NCBI RefSeq assembly: GCF_027945075.1
Contig: NZ_CP116034.1
Span: forward strand, 1,240,001-1,304,000
Origin: Chryseobacterium sp. CY350
GTDB lineage: Bacteria; Bacteroidota; Bacteroidia; Flavobacteriales; Weeksellaceae
Direction of reading: 5' to 3'
Length of the DNA: 64,000 nt
Shown: one piece after another, positions 1 to 10,461 of the stretch
Layout of the letters: each line of letters starts with the position of its first letter
How positions within the stretch are numbered: position 1 is the first letter of the stretch
The notes under the pieces: model-generated
Database searches by the model: none
What the model saw: the letters and a program-made list of their open reading frames with translations, nothing else
What the model was told of the DNA's origin: nothing
Translations under genes and position numbers: made by a program

Positions 1-1555
1 CAAAATTAGTTTTTAGCTTTTCATCCTTCAATAAAGATTTGGTCACATTTATACCTGGTCCCCAAATTGTAGAAGTTTGTGATGCGGCATAAGTGTGGGT
101 GAAATTAAATGATGTGGCAATGTTCATTTTCCTTTCAGGAAAACCTAAATTGTAATTCACATTGGCATTATGAAATCGCGAAAGTCCTCCCCTTCTTACA
201 ATCCCATTTTCTCTATTGACCATATCATTCAATGAATAAGTAAAGTTGATATTCTGTACTTTTTCTTTGGTGCTGGAAAGGATATAATTCACATTAATAT
301 TGGTGTTCTGTGAAATCTGCTTATAATCTATCGAATCTTTAGGTTGTTGAATGAGCAAAGGATTATTATTAACAGTGTTGAACTGGTTTAACTGGTTGCT
401 GGTAAACATCGTAAAGTTGGAATAACTTGCGGTAATCATTAGTTTATCCGAAGCTTTCAGATTGGCATTCACTGCACCCACCCAACGACTGGTCTGCTTT
501 GCTTTTTTATTATCCAGATTATCTCTTTGTCTTCCGATGTTTGCAGAAAGAGCCAATCGATCTTTCAGCATTGTGAAAGAAGAATTAAGCGTGATGTTTT
601 CCAGATCATTATTAAAATAATAGGCTCCTAATGTTCTGTATCCTGGATCAATTTTTTCATATCTAACGCCTACCATTCCTTTTTTAAGTTTGAGATTGAC
701 TCCTCCATTATAAGCAGAATAGTTTTCCATAGAAGAATTGGGCGAAAGAAATTTAGAAGCAATTCCTTTTTTTATAGCACCGTTTGGTGTAGCTCTCAAA
801 TCATTTATGACAGAAGTATTGGCGTATTCTCCAAATGCCTCAAGATTTTTATCTAATTTAAAACTTCCTGTCATTGAAAGCACCAAGTTTTCCTGTGGCA
901 AAATTCCTTTTGCATCAGGTGCGGTCTTCAAAGAACCTACATCATCTTTTGCATAGAATCCAATCAGTCCTAATTTATACCTCTCTTTTTCCCATTTCAG
1001 ATGAGCACCATACCCAATTCTTTTGTAGGCGGGAATTGTATTGGGATTTCCGTCATCTTCTACAGCTTTGTTGAGCCTTCCAGTCATTAAGGCAACTTTC
1101 AAAGGTATTTTGGGTGTCAGCTCCAAACCGGCTCCGGTAAATAGTAACCCATTAAATGTATATGGTGAAAAGGTCATATTAGCATCTCCAATATAGACTT
1201 TTACCCATTTATATTTTGGAGCAATACTAATCCGGTTAAATTTAAAGGGAACCTGATATCCTAATTGGCTGCCTTGATTTGTTAAACTATAAGAAATAGG
1301 CATTGACCATTTGTAGAGACCAAGATTAAGATTTCCATTGAGAAAATAAGTAAATGGAGCTCTTCCACTATACACATTTGAGCTGTAAAAAACAGAATTT
1401 GCTGAAATTCCTCCACTAATTTTAAAGGGATTTTTTTTCAATTCTTCCATCGTTTTTTTTCCTAAATTTTCCAAATTTACTTCTTGAGCTTTGTAGAACG
1501 TAAATGTTGAAATCAGCAGTGATAATGCTAAACTTTTGCTATAGATCTTCTTCAT
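1..1555 (-). CDS. Outer-membrane beta-barrel protein, 3' end cut by window edge
   Basis: An open minus-strand frame starts at ATG 1555 with signal peptide MKKIYSKSLALSLLISTFTF and stays open to base 1, giving at least 518 residues with no stop. After the signal peptide the sequence is rich in alternating aromatic and polar strands of about ten residues (for example SGGISANSVFYSS, then many blocks with Tyr, Phe and Asn), as in bacterial outer-membrane barrels. No TonB box or plug domain is visible. The start lies 8 nt after the stop of the PKD lipoprotein, so the two are very likely co-transcribed. I cannot name a family. A porin-like or assembly role for the neighbouring surface proteins is inference. 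Confidence 0.7.
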   Translation of the reverse strand, partial: MKKIYSKSLALSLLISTFTFYKAQEVNLENLGKKTMEELKKNPFKISGGISANSVFYSSNVYSGRAPFTYFLNGNLNLGLYKWSMPISYSLTNQGSQLGYQVPFKFNRISIAPKYKWVKVYIGDANMTFSPYTFNGLLFTGAGLELTPKIPLKVALMTGRLNKAVEDDGNPNTIPAYKRIGYGAHLKWEKERYKLGLIGFYAKDDVGSLKTAPDAKGILPQENLVLSMTGSFKLDKNLEAFGEYANTSVINDLRATPNGAIKKGIASKFLSPNSSMENYSAYNGGVNLKLKKGMVGVRYEKIDPGYRTLGAYYFNNDLENITLNSSFTMLKDRLALSANIGRQRDNLDNKKAKQTSRWVGAVNANLKASDKLMITASYSNFTMFTSNQLNQFNTVNNNPLLIQQPKDSIDYKQISQNTNINVNYILSSTKEKVQNINFTYSLNDMVNRENGIVRRGGLSRFHNANVNYNLGFPERKMNIATSFNFTHTYAASQTSTIWGPGINVTKSLLKDEKLKTNF

Positions 1556-1563
1556 AAAAAGCA

Positions 1564-2952
1564 TTATGGTTGTTTCTGAACTTTAATATCAACAAGTATA
1601 TATGAGCCTGTTCCTGCCGATACAAAATCTGTGATTTTTATTGCTCCTTTTCTGCCATCCTCCGTTTTAAACAAAACCACTCTTGGAACAACCGTATTGT
1701 TAAATGGTGTTTTTCCTGTATTAGTTTCATTCACATTAATGGAATTAAAATCACTTCCTACATTAATAGCATTGAACCCTGAAATCGAAAGCTGTGCTCC
1801 CACCAATTCTTGCGAGTTGATGACTTTACTGTGGGTTGCATTTGGAATTGAAGAAAACGCCGTATTCTGTACTTCATCCGGAGATACAAATTGGTTGTAG
1901 TTAAATGAAGAGTTAAGCCCGAAAAATCCAAAATCTATTTTAGAACCATTTGCAGGAGTAACATCTCCTTGTTTAATAACTGTGCCTAAATAGGAAGAAA
2001 AGAAGCACCCAATCGTAGAGTGAGCAGTACTGATTCCCAATTTTACATTGCTAAAAGAAAGCAAATTGGTATTCGGCTGTATGGTAACCTGTTTTTGAAG
2101 TATTTTCGTTTCTTTATCGTTGGTAGCTTTCAAAATAATGGTATATGTTCCGGCAGCACTGAAATTAATATCAGGATTGGTTACCGTGGATAAAGAAGGC
2201 GTTGCTCCTACTATTTCCCATTCATATGTATATGCATTAGTAGACAAGTTATTTAGATGCAGCAATAGCGGTGCTTCGTAGTCATTGTCAATAGGATCTA
2301 CACTCCAGTTAAAATCAACGGTCATTGCAGGTTGTATCGTTACCGTTTTTTGGGTAGAGTAGGTTTCCAGCCCATTTGAAATAGTCAACTTGATAATATG
2401 ATCTCCAGGAGTTGTAAATACTACACTTGGATTTTGAACATTAGAAGTAGCAGGATTTCCCCCATCAAATTCCCATAAATATTGGGTCGCTCCCAATGAT
2501 TTATCTACCATCTGCAAAGTGACCGGAGAAATATCACTTCCCTGCATCTGCCATTCAAAATCAACTTTCATAGAAGCATCTGCTTTCACCTCTATTATTT
2601 TTTCTTCTTCATTACCGTCTTTGTTGGAGGCTTTTAGTTTTATTTTATACACTCCCGCTGCTGCATATGTAATTGGCTGGGGATTTTTTTCTGTGGAACT
2701 CGTTACAGTTGAGCCATCAAATGACCATTCGTAAGTATCGGCTCCTGTAGATTTGTTAGTAATTTCTACTTTTACAGGTACGGAATAGTCATTGTTAACC
2801 ACTTTTATAGTGAAATCGGCCTTTACCGGAATTCCTTCTTCAATTGCACATCCATTGAACGTGATAGCGAGAATCACTAAAAGAACTACAGAATATATTG
2901 TTTTTAAAATTTTATGAAAATTCATAGATTGCATTTTGTCTTTAATCATCAA
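1564..2952 (-). CDS. PKD-domain surface lipoprotein
   Basis: This 462-residue protein has a hydrophobic N-terminus ending in lipobox FNGC (Cys35), followed by acidic residues (AIEEG) that fit a Bacteroidota surface-lipoprotein export signal. Three PKD-type Ig-like modules follow at about residues 46-125, 130-205 and 215-290, each with the YEW.F.G...TS...NP motif and the AG.Y.I.L.A.N strand. Residues 290-462 form a separate C-terminal domain I do not recognise. An internal Met10 gives a more compact signal peptide and may be the true start. It begins 6 nt after the T9SS-tailed protein gene and is followed 8 nt later by the barrel gene. The likely role is a surface-anchored binding protein, which is inference. 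Confidence 0.75.
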   Translation of the reverse strand: MMIKDKMQSMNFHKILKTIYSVVLLVILAITFNGCAIEEGIPVKADFTIKVVNNDYSVPVKVEITNKSTGADTYEWSFDGSTVTSSTEKNPQPITYAAAGVYKIKLKASNKDGNEEEKIIEVKADASMKVDFEWQMQGSDISPVTLQMVDKSLGATQYLWEFDGGNPATSNVQNPSVVFTTPGDHIIKLTISNGLETYSTQKTVTIQPAMTVDFNWSVDPIDNDYEAPLLLHLNNLSTNAYTYEWEIVGATPSLSTVTNPDINFSAAGTYTIILKATNDKETKILQKQVTIQPNTNLLSFSNVKLGISTAHSTIGCFFSSYLGTVIKQGDVTPANGSKIDFGFFGLNSSFNYNQFVSPDEVQNTAFSSIPNATHSKVINSQELVGAQLSISGFNAINVGSDFNSINVNETNTGKTPFNNTVVPRVVLFKTEDGRKGAIKITDFVSAGTGSYILVDIKVQKQP

Positions 2953-2958
2953 TTGTTT

Positions 2959-5900
2959 TTATTGTACAAGCATTCTTTTTACCAGTACTTCATTGCCTGT
3001 TTCCAGAATAAACAAGTAAGTTCCTGCAGGAAGAGAGGTATTATAAGGCACAGCAAAATAAGCAGCTTTCGGCTGTGTAACCGCAGGATAAGCTTCGTGG
3101 GAAACCATATCGATAATTTTTATTTTGATTGGTTTTTCCTCGCCTAATCCTACTAAAACTTTGAAAATTCCGTTATTTGGATTTGGCAGAAGTGTAAATT
3201 CTGTTATATTGGAGGCTTTTGTAGGATTAAGTGTAACTCCTGAAGTGTTTTCTTCAACAATAACTTTTTTATAGAAAGTCTTCACACATTCTCCCTGAAT
3301 TCCCTTCAATCCTATTTCATAAGAACCCGGAACAGAGAATTTAAGTTCTAAAAGATTATTTGTTTTTTGTATAATCTGAATACTATTACCTGTTGGAATT
3401 ATCCATTCCACTGCTTGCGGCTGTGTTGGAGAAGTATTTACCAATACCACACTGGCTTCTGAATAAGCGTGGGTAGCCAACATAAACTGAGGATTTAATA
3501 CTTCAGATGAATTTTTAATTTTAACACTATCAGTAGCTGTGCAGCCTTTAGAATCAGTTATAATTACGGTATAAGTCCCTGCATTCGACAAAGTAATAGT
3601 TGCCAAAGTACCAATTGTATTTCCGTTTTGATCTTTCCATTGGTAGGTGGCAAGAGGATCATTTATTGCTACATTATAGACTTGCGTGTCTCCTGAACAT
3701 AACGTTACATCTGCTCCTAAATCAGTCGTAAGCTGCGCAGGGTCAGTAAGTGTATATTGTTTTGATGAACTACATCCATTGGAATCGGTAACTGTCATCG
3801 TATAGGTTCCAGATGGAATTCCCATATTGTCTGCTGTAGTTGCTCCATTAGACCAACTGATGGAATATGGTGCTTTGCCTCCCGTGATACTGGTTTTAAT
3901 TTCTCCGTTGCTTGCTCCAAAACAAATAGGATTTTGAACAGACTCATCAGTAATGATAATTTGGTCAGGCTGAATCACCTGTACATTGCCTTTTACTTTA
4001 CAGCTTTTAGAATCGGTAACCAATACAAAGTAATTTCCGCCCGGTAGTCCTGTAACCGTAGGAGTGGTATGAGAGGTATTCCATTGATAAGAAAGTGTTC
4101 CCGTTCCTCCTGTAGCATTAACCGAAACCATACCTGTATTCTGATTATAGCAAGATATAGTATTAGCCGATAAGGTAATTGATAATTGTGGAGGAAATAC
4201 GAAAGTATATTCTGCATTCGCCGTATTACCATTGATATCATTTACTAAAACTTTGAAAGTTCCTACAGAACGATTGGCTAAAACTGCTTGCGTTGCTCCA
4301 GGAATATTCTGAAAAGTTCCTCCGGTTAAAACCTGCCATTGATATTCATATGCCCCCACACCTCCGGTAACTACTACTTTCAGGTTGCCATCTTCGGCTT
4401 CATCAGGAACTCCATTGTTGTCTAAATCCAACTTATTGGGATAATCATTGGCGAGGTTACAAGAAATCTGTTTTTCAATTTCTATAGTGGCAACCAAAGG
4501 TTCCGGCTGTAGTACAATAAATTCTTGTGAAATAATTCCACAATTTCCTAATTGGGAGGTTGCGTTAGCGTAATTTTTATCTTTAACAGTTAAATAATAT
4601 GTTCCGGCAGGAAGATTTGCAAGTTTGATGGTGTATGGATTATTTACTGCATCAGTGGTAATTCCTGTTGAAATAACAGTTCCGTTAGGCGCATCTTTTC
4701 TCCATTCGAAATTATAACTGCCGTCCGTATTAGGTGTTCCACCTGTTACTTTTACCGATATATACCCATTGCTCAATCCAAATCCTGTAGGCTGAACAAT
4801 TTCAATATCAGCAGTTGGAAGAGCAATAGCTGCAGAAGGCTGGGTAATGGTTACCGTAATTTCTTTTTCTATACTGGAATTGGTAGGGTCTTTTGCGATA
4901 CAAAGGTTAGAATCTCTTACTTTTATTTTATACACACCTGCACTCAGATTTTGAATGGCAGAAGTATTTCCACCGCTGAAATTTGTCCAATCGAGAAAAG
5001 GCTGTCCATCTTTGATGACTTTATAATGGTATTGGTTTTGCCCGCCACTTGCGGTAAGATTGATAATACCATCATTTCCTTCAAAACAATATACATTGGT
5101 TTGTGACGACATAGAGAAAATTACTGGAGTCGGTTTTGTAATCTCAAAGTTGATGGTATGGGTAGGACTGTCAGTGTAGGTTGCATTTCCATTATAAGTA
5201 CCCAAAATATCTAATTTATACGTTCCGGGAGGAAGGTTTTGTAAAGTATATGAGGTACTGGTCTGTAAATTACTTGTAATATCCTGGTTAAGAACTGCAG
5301 CTCCTGTAACGGTATTGACCAACGAGATTTTTAATGTTTCACCCGCAATTAAAGTTCTGTCAAAATTAAGTGTTGCTGTGCCATCTGTGGTATCAAAACA
5401 TTTCGTCGGAGTCACTGAACTGGTAGGAATATGAGGTGCAGACTGAATGAGCGTTAAAACTACCGGAGGAGAAACTGACTGATATGTTCCGCCTGATAAA
5501 CAAGACACAACTCTAAAAAAAATATTTTGTCCTACATATTGTGTATAATTTGCTCCGAAAAGATCTTTTGCAGAAACGCTCAATTTATTTAAAACAGATA
5601 AAGAAGGATCAATATTTACCCTATTGATATTGTCTGTGCTATATTGATAGCTATATAGATTAGCTGCAAAGCCTTGTTTTGCGTATACATTTACCTTATC
5701 GTCACTAGGCAAAAAGGTATTTGCGGCTCCTGTCGCTGTCACAGATATCAAAGTATGAACAGGGGTAACTCTTGTTTTAAAAGTAATTGCAGACATTCTT
5801 GGAGAATTACTTGGGACAGAAAAACTCTGCAATGGGCACGTTGTCAAATTATTCGTAACATTATAGCTTGCATCCGTACCAGATCTGAAGTTTACAAAGC

Positions 5901-6186
5901 CCGAAACACGAATGGAAACAGGTCGCTTAGACCGAATTATCGGCGGATTCAAATTCCAATCCCACTCATCATGTTCTTCTTCTGAGATTCCTCTGTAATA
6001 GATTTCTTCTTGCGAGTTATCATCATAATTAATAGTAAGTGCAACATGTGAGCTTGTGTTATTTTTGACGGGATCTGTAAGTTCAAATCTTAAATTATAT
6101 AATTCAAATTTATACTCCGCTTGTCCGCCCTGTCCCCAAAGTAAAGCAGCATTAATAATCAATAATAAAAATAAAATCTTTTTCAT
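2959..6186 (-). CDS. SprB-repeat protein with T9SS type A sorting signal
   Basis: This 1075-residue secreted protein starts with signal peptide MKKILFLLLIINAALLWGQ. Its middle carries SprB-like repeats, clearest at about residues 363-430, 678-740 and 753-805, recognised by the C.(N/G)..G.....GG...Y.Y.W...G...AG.Y...V.D...C pattern found in the gliding adhesin SprB and similar surface proteins. Residues 996-1075 form a type A T9SS C-terminal domain: LLPNPNNGIFKV, then PAGTYLFIL, and a basic end VKRMLVQ. It should therefore cross the outer membrane through T9SS and be anchored or released. It is the only protein in the cluster with a recognisable T9SS tail. It lies 12 nt downstream of the fibronectin-type protein. 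Confidence 0.85.
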   Translation of the reverse strand: MKKILFLLLIINAALLWGQGGQAEYKFELYNLRFELTDPVKNNTSSHVALTINYDDNSQEEIYYRGISEEEHDEWDWNLNPPIIRSKRPVSIRVSGFVNFRSGTDASYNVTNNLTTCPLQSFSVPSNSPRMSAITFKTRVTPVHTLISVTATGAANTFLPSDDKVNVYAKQGFAANLYSYQYSTDNINRVNIDPSLSVLNKLSVSAKDLFGANYTQYVGQNIFFRVVSCLSGGTYQSVSPPVVLTLIQSAPHIPTSSVTPTKCFDTTDGTATLNFDRTLIAGETLKISLVNTVTGAAVLNQDITSNLQTSTSYTLQNLPPGTYKLDILGTYNGNATYTDSPTHTINFEITKPTPVIFSMSSQTNVYCFEGNDGIINLTASGGQNQYHYKVIKDGQPFLDWTNFSGGNTSAIQNLSAGVYKIKVRDSNLCIAKDPTNSSIEKEITVTITQPSAAIALPTADIEIVQPTGFGLSNGYISVKVTGGTPNTDGSYNFEWRKDAPNGTVISTGITTDAVNNPYTIKLANLPAGTYYLTVKDKNYANATSQLGNCGIISQEFIVLQPEPLVATIEIEKQISCNLANDYPNKLDLDNNGVPDEAEDGNLKVVVTGGVGAYEYQWQVLTGGTFQNIPGATQAVLANRSVGTFKVLVNDINGNTANAEYTFVFPPQLSITLSANTISCYNQNTGMVSVNATGGTGTLSYQWNTSHTTPTVTGLPGGNYFVLVTDSKSCKVKGNVQVIQPDQIIITDESVQNPICFGASNGEIKTSITGGKAPYSISWSNGATTADNMGIPSGTYTMTVTDSNGCSSSKQYTLTDPAQLTTDLGADVTLCSGDTQVYNVAINDPLATYQWKDQNGNTIGTLATITLSNAGTYTVIITDSKGCTATDSVKIKNSSEVLNPQFMLATHAYSEASVVLVNTSPTQPQAVEWIIPTGNSIQIIQKTNNLLELKFSVPGSYEIGLKGIQGECVKTFYKKVIVEENTSGVTLNPTKASNITEFTLLPNPNNGIFKVLVGLGEEKPIKIKIIDMVSHEAYPAVTQPKAAYFAVPYNTSLPAGTYLFILETGNEVLVKRMLVQ

Positions 6187-6198
6187 TTTGGTGTTTTT

Positions 6199-8304
6199 TT
6201 AATATTCTATGGTTATTTTTTCAGTTTTAGTGACCTGATTGTTTTTTAACATTGGTTTTAGCAGATAGCTGTAAGAATTTCCTGTTTGTACCGATTTGTC
6301 TTCCAAGAAGTTTTGTGATCCTGTTAATGTTCCCCAAAGCGTTGGTTTTTCTGTTCCTTTTTGGCGGTACACCAAAATTTCTCCAACATCTTTGTTATCT
6401 ACTTTCCAGATCAGTTCTATTTGCTTTTTGTTTCTATTGGCAGAACCTGATAAATTGGTTAAAACAGATTGTGCTTCAAAACTGTTGCTCCTTAATGTAA
6501 TTTCGGGCGATTTGTCAGATTTCAATTTGTTTTTGTCAATCGCCAGCAAATAATAAACATACCGTTTATCCGGCTCTACATTTTTATCTGTATAAATAAA
6601 ATCGGACTGAATATCTTTCGTTTCATAAATCATTTTCCAACTTTTGTCAGTGCCATCTTTATCTTGTCTGTAGAGTTGATGCAATGCAACATCATCACTA
6701 TAACTTCTTAGCCAGTGCAGGGTAATTTTACCGTCCTCTTCCAGCTTATATTCTGTAAAAACCGGAGATTGCGGCTTGACTTTGTCAGGCTTTTCCAATT
6801 CCAAAATGATAGATGGTTTAGACTGGTTTTTCCTTATATCTGTAGCAGTTAAATAATAATATACTTTGGAATTAAGGTTCTCTAAAACCACATTGTCTTT
6901 ATACATATTTTTCGAAATGGCTTGAGGAGTAATTCTTACCATCTCATCTCCTTTTTGTATTCCCCTGAAAATATGATAACCTTCCAAATCCTTCTCGGTG
7001 TTGGCTTTCCATTGCAGATGTACAACTCCTAGAGAGTCTATTTTTCCTTTAAATTCTATAGGGATTTCCGGTGGTGTTGCATCATTGGGTTGTGCGAGAA
7101 CTGAGAAAGATTCTCTTTTATCTTTGTTCTTTCCTATCGCCTGAATTTTATAATAATTAGAAGGAGCTAAACTTTTAGTCACTAATCCCCTACTGTTCAC
7201 CGGAATCCTATTTTTAACAACTTTATAAGTATTTTCCAAATCTGTCTCTGAATGAAGCAACTCAAAAGAGACAATATCTTTTTCGGCTTCCTGTGGAAAT
7301 TCCCAATTGATGGTTATGGTTTCATCTTCAGCAATATTAAAGTTTGAAATTCTCGGAGTTGTTTCAAGACTCTTCTTTCCTTCTCCTGAAACAGCATCGG
7401 AATAAGGTCCATAATCTTCAAAAATAGTTTTACCTCGTATTCTATAACTGAATTTTGAATTATTTTGAGCCAGCGAATCTACAAATGTCATTCCCTGTGC
7501 TTGTCTTCCGTCAGCATCATTCATATTCATAACCGGAAGGTCGCCCAATGACTTAAAAGCGCTTCCATTTTCAGATTTTTCTACATAATACGAGGTGTAA
7601 GTATCTCTCAATTGTAAATATTCCCAGGAAAGCGTAACGGTTTTATCTTTAAAAATTCCAATAAAATCCAATGGTTTGGGGAGTTCGGTATTCGCTGAAA
7701 CAGAGGCCACAGCATCTCCTTTTTCTACCATTACCATAGTTCCGGATTGGGTGTTTTGGTTAATAGTGACTGTATAAAGGTAGCGTTCATTAGGTTTTAC
7801 GTCCTTATCGGTATAAGCCCATCCTGCAAGTTTCGCTACTTCAAAATCTAAATCGGCAGCCATCAAAGCGTAGGCAAAACGTTGATCTGTTTCCTGTGAT
7901 TTGTTAATGACACCCTCCAGCTTTCCTTGCTTCTCACCGATCTCCACTTCGAAAGTGTCGCCGAAAAGTGATTGGGCAACAATGGCCGCATTATCATTTT
8001 TTTCAACAACTTTTTCCCATTCTGTCTCGGAAGCGGGTTTGAAAATACCCAGATCTTTTTCTTCGGGTTTCTGAAGGAGTTTTCCATCCCTCATCAAGAC
8101 ATATCTTTTGAGCTGAAACCCTGTTTTGTTGGCTTTCTGCCAAGCCAAAGGTTCATCTACAGCCCATCGCAGGGAGATATGGTCTTTCTTACTGTCTGCT
8201 TTCAAACGGATATGTGGAATAATAGCTTTGTCTTGTTTTTCCTGCGAAAAGACAAAAATTGAGATGACTAGAAAGCAAAAACTAAATAGGTATTTTTCAC
8301 TCAT
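6199..8304 (-). CDS. Secreted fibronectin type III repeat protein
   Basis: This 701-residue protein has signal peptide MSEKYLFSFCFLVISIFVFS. It contains at least four fibronectin type III modules, seen as ITINWEFP, VHLQWKANTEKDLEGYHIFRG, ITLHWLRSYSDDVALHQLYR and IELIWKVDNKDVGEILVYR, each followed by a YYY(L/Y)L(T/A)A.D strand. No catalytic motif, T9SS tail or lipobox is visible, so it is probably periplasmic or part of a surface complex. It sits between an unrecognised 473-residue secreted protein and the SprB-repeat protein with a short spacer (12 nt), which implies one transcript. Confidence 0.75.
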   Translation of the reverse strand: MSEKYLFSFCFLVISIFVFSQEKQDKAIIPHIRLKADSKKDHISLRWAVDEPLAWQKANKTGFQLKRYVLMRDGKLLQKPEEKDLGIFKPASETEWEKVVEKNDNAAIVAQSLFGDTFEVEIGEKQGKLEGVINKSQETDQRFAYALMAADLDFEVAKLAGWAYTDKDVKPNERYLYTVTINQNTQSGTMVMVEKGDAVASVSANTELPKPLDFIGIFKDKTVTLSWEYLQLRDTYTSYYVEKSENGSAFKSLGDLPVMNMNDADGRQAQGMTFVDSLAQNNSKFSYRIRGKTIFEDYGPYSDAVSGEGKKSLETTPRISNFNIAEDETITINWEFPQEAEKDIVSFELLHSETDLENTYKVVKNRIPVNSRGLVTKSLAPSNYYKIQAIGKNKDKRESFSVLAQPNDATPPEIPIEFKGKIDSLGVVHLQWKANTEKDLEGYHIFRGIQKGDEMVRITPQAISKNMYKDNVVLENLNSKVYYYLTATDIRKNQSKPSIILELEKPDKVKPQSPVFTEYKLEEDGKITLHWLRSYSDDVALHQLYRQDKDGTDKSWKMIYETKDIQSDFIYTDKNVEPDKRYVYYLLAIDKNKLKSDKSPEITLRSNSFEAQSVLTNLSGSANRNKKQIELIWKVDNKDVGEILVYRQKGTEKPTLWGTLTGSQNFLEDKSVQTGNSYSYLLKPMLKNNQVTKTEKITIEY

Positions 8305-8367
8305 AAGATGTAAGGATATAATCTTCCTGCCAGAAATAGGCAGGAAGATGAATTGAATTAATTGGGA

Positions 8368-9789
8368 TTATTTTTTACATTGGGAAGAATAATCGGCAAG
8401 AACCTGTACCAATCCTTCTTTGGTTTTGGTGTCATACTTAGAAAAATCCAAAGATGGACAACTTACATATTCATCAAAAGCTTTTTTGATTTTCTCAGGC
8501 TTTCTTTTTCCGAAACCACCTTTCTCACCCAGATAAACTGCTTTGGGCTGATTGGCTAATTTCAAATAATAATCTTCCGGATATCTTAAATCTTTAAGAA
8601 CATAGCTTCCATTATTTTCGGAAAGAATTTCGCAAAATATACTTCCTCCCAATGAGCTTGTACCAGCAACACCCAGAAAACATCTTTCTCCTGCACAGAA
8701 TTTCACGCCGTCTTTTGCTTTAAGAAATTCTGTTTTATCACTACTATGTAGTGTAGCTGTATCTCCGTAAGCTTTAGTATCGTTTACCCCTAATTTCACA
8801 GCGATAGATTCAAACATTATAGTGATTTTTCCATTTTTTTTAGTTCCGTCTTTATCTATAACATATCCGGGAATGTTGTATATGTTTTTGGAATTGGCTT
8901 TTGCTTGGCTTTCAGCATCATTATTCTGTTGGTTATTAGCTTCTGCATTTTCCTGATGGGCAATCTCGGTCGTCGATTTCATATCACCCAAAGTGTAACC
9001 ATTGGCGTATAATTTTTTGACAACTCTTGGTGCAAGCTCATCGTATTCTAATCTTTCGGAAGTATAATTAGCCAATTTGATCGGGAAGGATTTTCCGTCA
9101 AATGTTTTTAGGACAAGTCCGCTTTGGATATTGGCTTTGTCATAACTGGAAAAATCAATCTGTGCAACAGGGATTTTGTTGATATCCAAAACCGTATAGG
9201 AAAGGAATTTTTGTATCCCATCAGTTCCTGTTACTTTGCGAACAATGTAGCCGATTTTCTGGTTGTTAGCACTGATGATCCCAACACTGCTAATCAAGAT
9301 TTTGTTGTCGGCTGCCAAAGCATCTTCTGAACGATTTGTTTCTTTATCTTTCTCTATTCTAATATCTTCTGCTGCAGAAATACTGCGGTCTTCGGTTTGG
9401 AAAAAGCTGTTGATTTTGTTTTCATCAATTCCGGAAGCAGGCAGCAAAGGATCACTGCTTTTTGTAAGATTTTCTGTAATTGGTTTTTCAAATCCGAATG
9501 AGAAGCTGGTTTTGTCGATCAGCTCCAGTTCTCTTACCACGCCATTGCTTCCCGTCAATTGTAACCAGTTTTTGGAAACATTATTCTTTAAAGGGGTTTG
9601 ACTGGTAATCGTAGCAGTGAATAATGCTTTTCCCGACAAATCGCTGATTGTATAATTGTTTTTCTCTTTATCGATTTTGGCAACGGATTTCCCGTCAATC
9701 TGGATTTCGCCTTTCTTTACTTTTACTTCCTGTGCGTAAACAAATGTGCTTACAGCTACCAATGCTATTGGTAAAAATTTTAATTTCAT
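8368..9789 (-). CDS. Secreted protein of unknown function
   Basis: This 473-residue protein has signal peptide MKLKFLPIALVAVSTFVYAQ and no family I recognise. After the signal there is a short beta-rich segment (KGEIQIDGKSVAKIDKEKNN), a polar central stretch, a linker rich in Asn, Ala and Gln around residue 290 (NAEANNQQNNDAESQAKANS), and a C-terminal half with FCAGERCFLG, a Cys pair that could form a disulfide. Repeated IPGYVIDKDGTKKNGKI-type phrases suggest a binding rather than catalytic protein. It lies just downstream of the immunity-like gene array and upstream of the fibronectin protein, and may start the second half of the cluster. Confidence 0.65.
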   Translation of the reverse strand: MKLKFLPIALVAVSTFVYAQEVKVKKGEIQIDGKSVAKIDKEKNNYTISDLSGKALFTATITSQTPLKNNVSKNWLQLTGSNGVVRELELIDKTSFSFGFEKPITENLTKSSDPLLPASGIDENKINSFFQTEDRSISAAEDIRIEKDKETNRSEDALAADNKILISSVGIISANNQKIGYIVRKVTGTDGIQKFLSYTVLDINKIPVAQIDFSSYDKANIQSGLVLKTFDGKSFPIKLANYTSERLEYDELAPRVVKKLYANGYTLGDMKSTTEIAHQENAEANNQQNNDAESQAKANSKNIYNIPGYVIDKDGTKKNGKITIMFESIAVKLGVNDTKAYGDTATLHSSDKTEFLKAKDGVKFCAGERCFLGVAGTSSLGGSIFCEILSENNGSYVLKDLRYPEDYYLKLANQPKAVYLGEKGGFGKRKPEKIKKAFDEYVSCPSLDFSKYDTKTKEGLVQVLADYSSQCKK

Positions 9790-9836
9790 CTTTTTTGTGT
9801 TTTTAATTTTAATTATTTTTTCTTATATATTAAGCT

Positions 9837-10405
9837 TTACTTGTATTTCTTTCTTATTTGAAAACCCTTGAATAGTAAGTAAAGTGATATTAAAGCAAAG
9901 GTTAAGAAATACAGTAAATCGGGTAAAAGCGGCGGGCTATATGAATAATTATATTTAGTATTTGTTAAAATGACTAATCTTATTATAGTCGGAATCAAAA
10001 GACTAATCCCAATAAAATGAATATTCTACCTTTCCCTCTGAATTCTGAAAATATATTTTCTATATACTCACTCCCAATATTGTGTTTATCACTTACTTTT
10101 TTAACAATAAAATTTTTGCTTTGATTTCTCTCAATATAATATTCAATATCAGCAAAAATGTTGTTTTTAAAGTTATTTAGCTTTTCTATCTTTTTGTTGA
10201 CTAGATTTAATTCGGAAGGTCTATTTTCAACAGATCGCTTTGAATTATCTACAAATTCTTCAAATTCAATTTTTCTTTTTTCAAGTTCTAATTTTAATAT
10301 TGGAACGATTTCACTTCTTAATTTATATTTTTCATTCCATAAATTAAGAAGTTGCTCATCATTCATTTTAGAGTAGTTTTCAGAAATATATTTAAAGTCT
10401 TCCAC
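9837..10405 (-). pseudogene. Frameshifted small gene with two C-terminal membrane helices
   Basis: The intact part (9995-10405, GTG start) gives 136 residues: a helical N-terminus (MNDEQLLNLWNEKYKLRS, LKLELEKRKIEF) and a Lys-rich middle. The frame stops at 9995 inside a hydrophobic stretch. If one base is added at the C-run 10008-10010, the reading continues to TAA at 9837 and adds about 55 residues with two membrane helices (ILLGISLLIPTIIRLVIL and LLYFLTFALISLYLLF) and a basic tail FQIRKKYK. The continuation is too protein-like to be chance. So either the gene is broken by a one-base deletion or the sequence has an error there. It lies in the immunity-like array behind the toxin. Its function is unknown. 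Confidence 0.7.
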
Positions 10406-10461
10406 AGTGATTCAATATCTTAAATGTTTATTTTGTTGATGTCGGATTAGGATCTATTTTT

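Noticed and set aside
5674..5985. 103-residue + strand frame opposite the SprB-repeat gene
   Set aside because: It has the odd Cys/Arg-rich composition of a shadow frame and is fully covered by a well-supported minus-strand gene.
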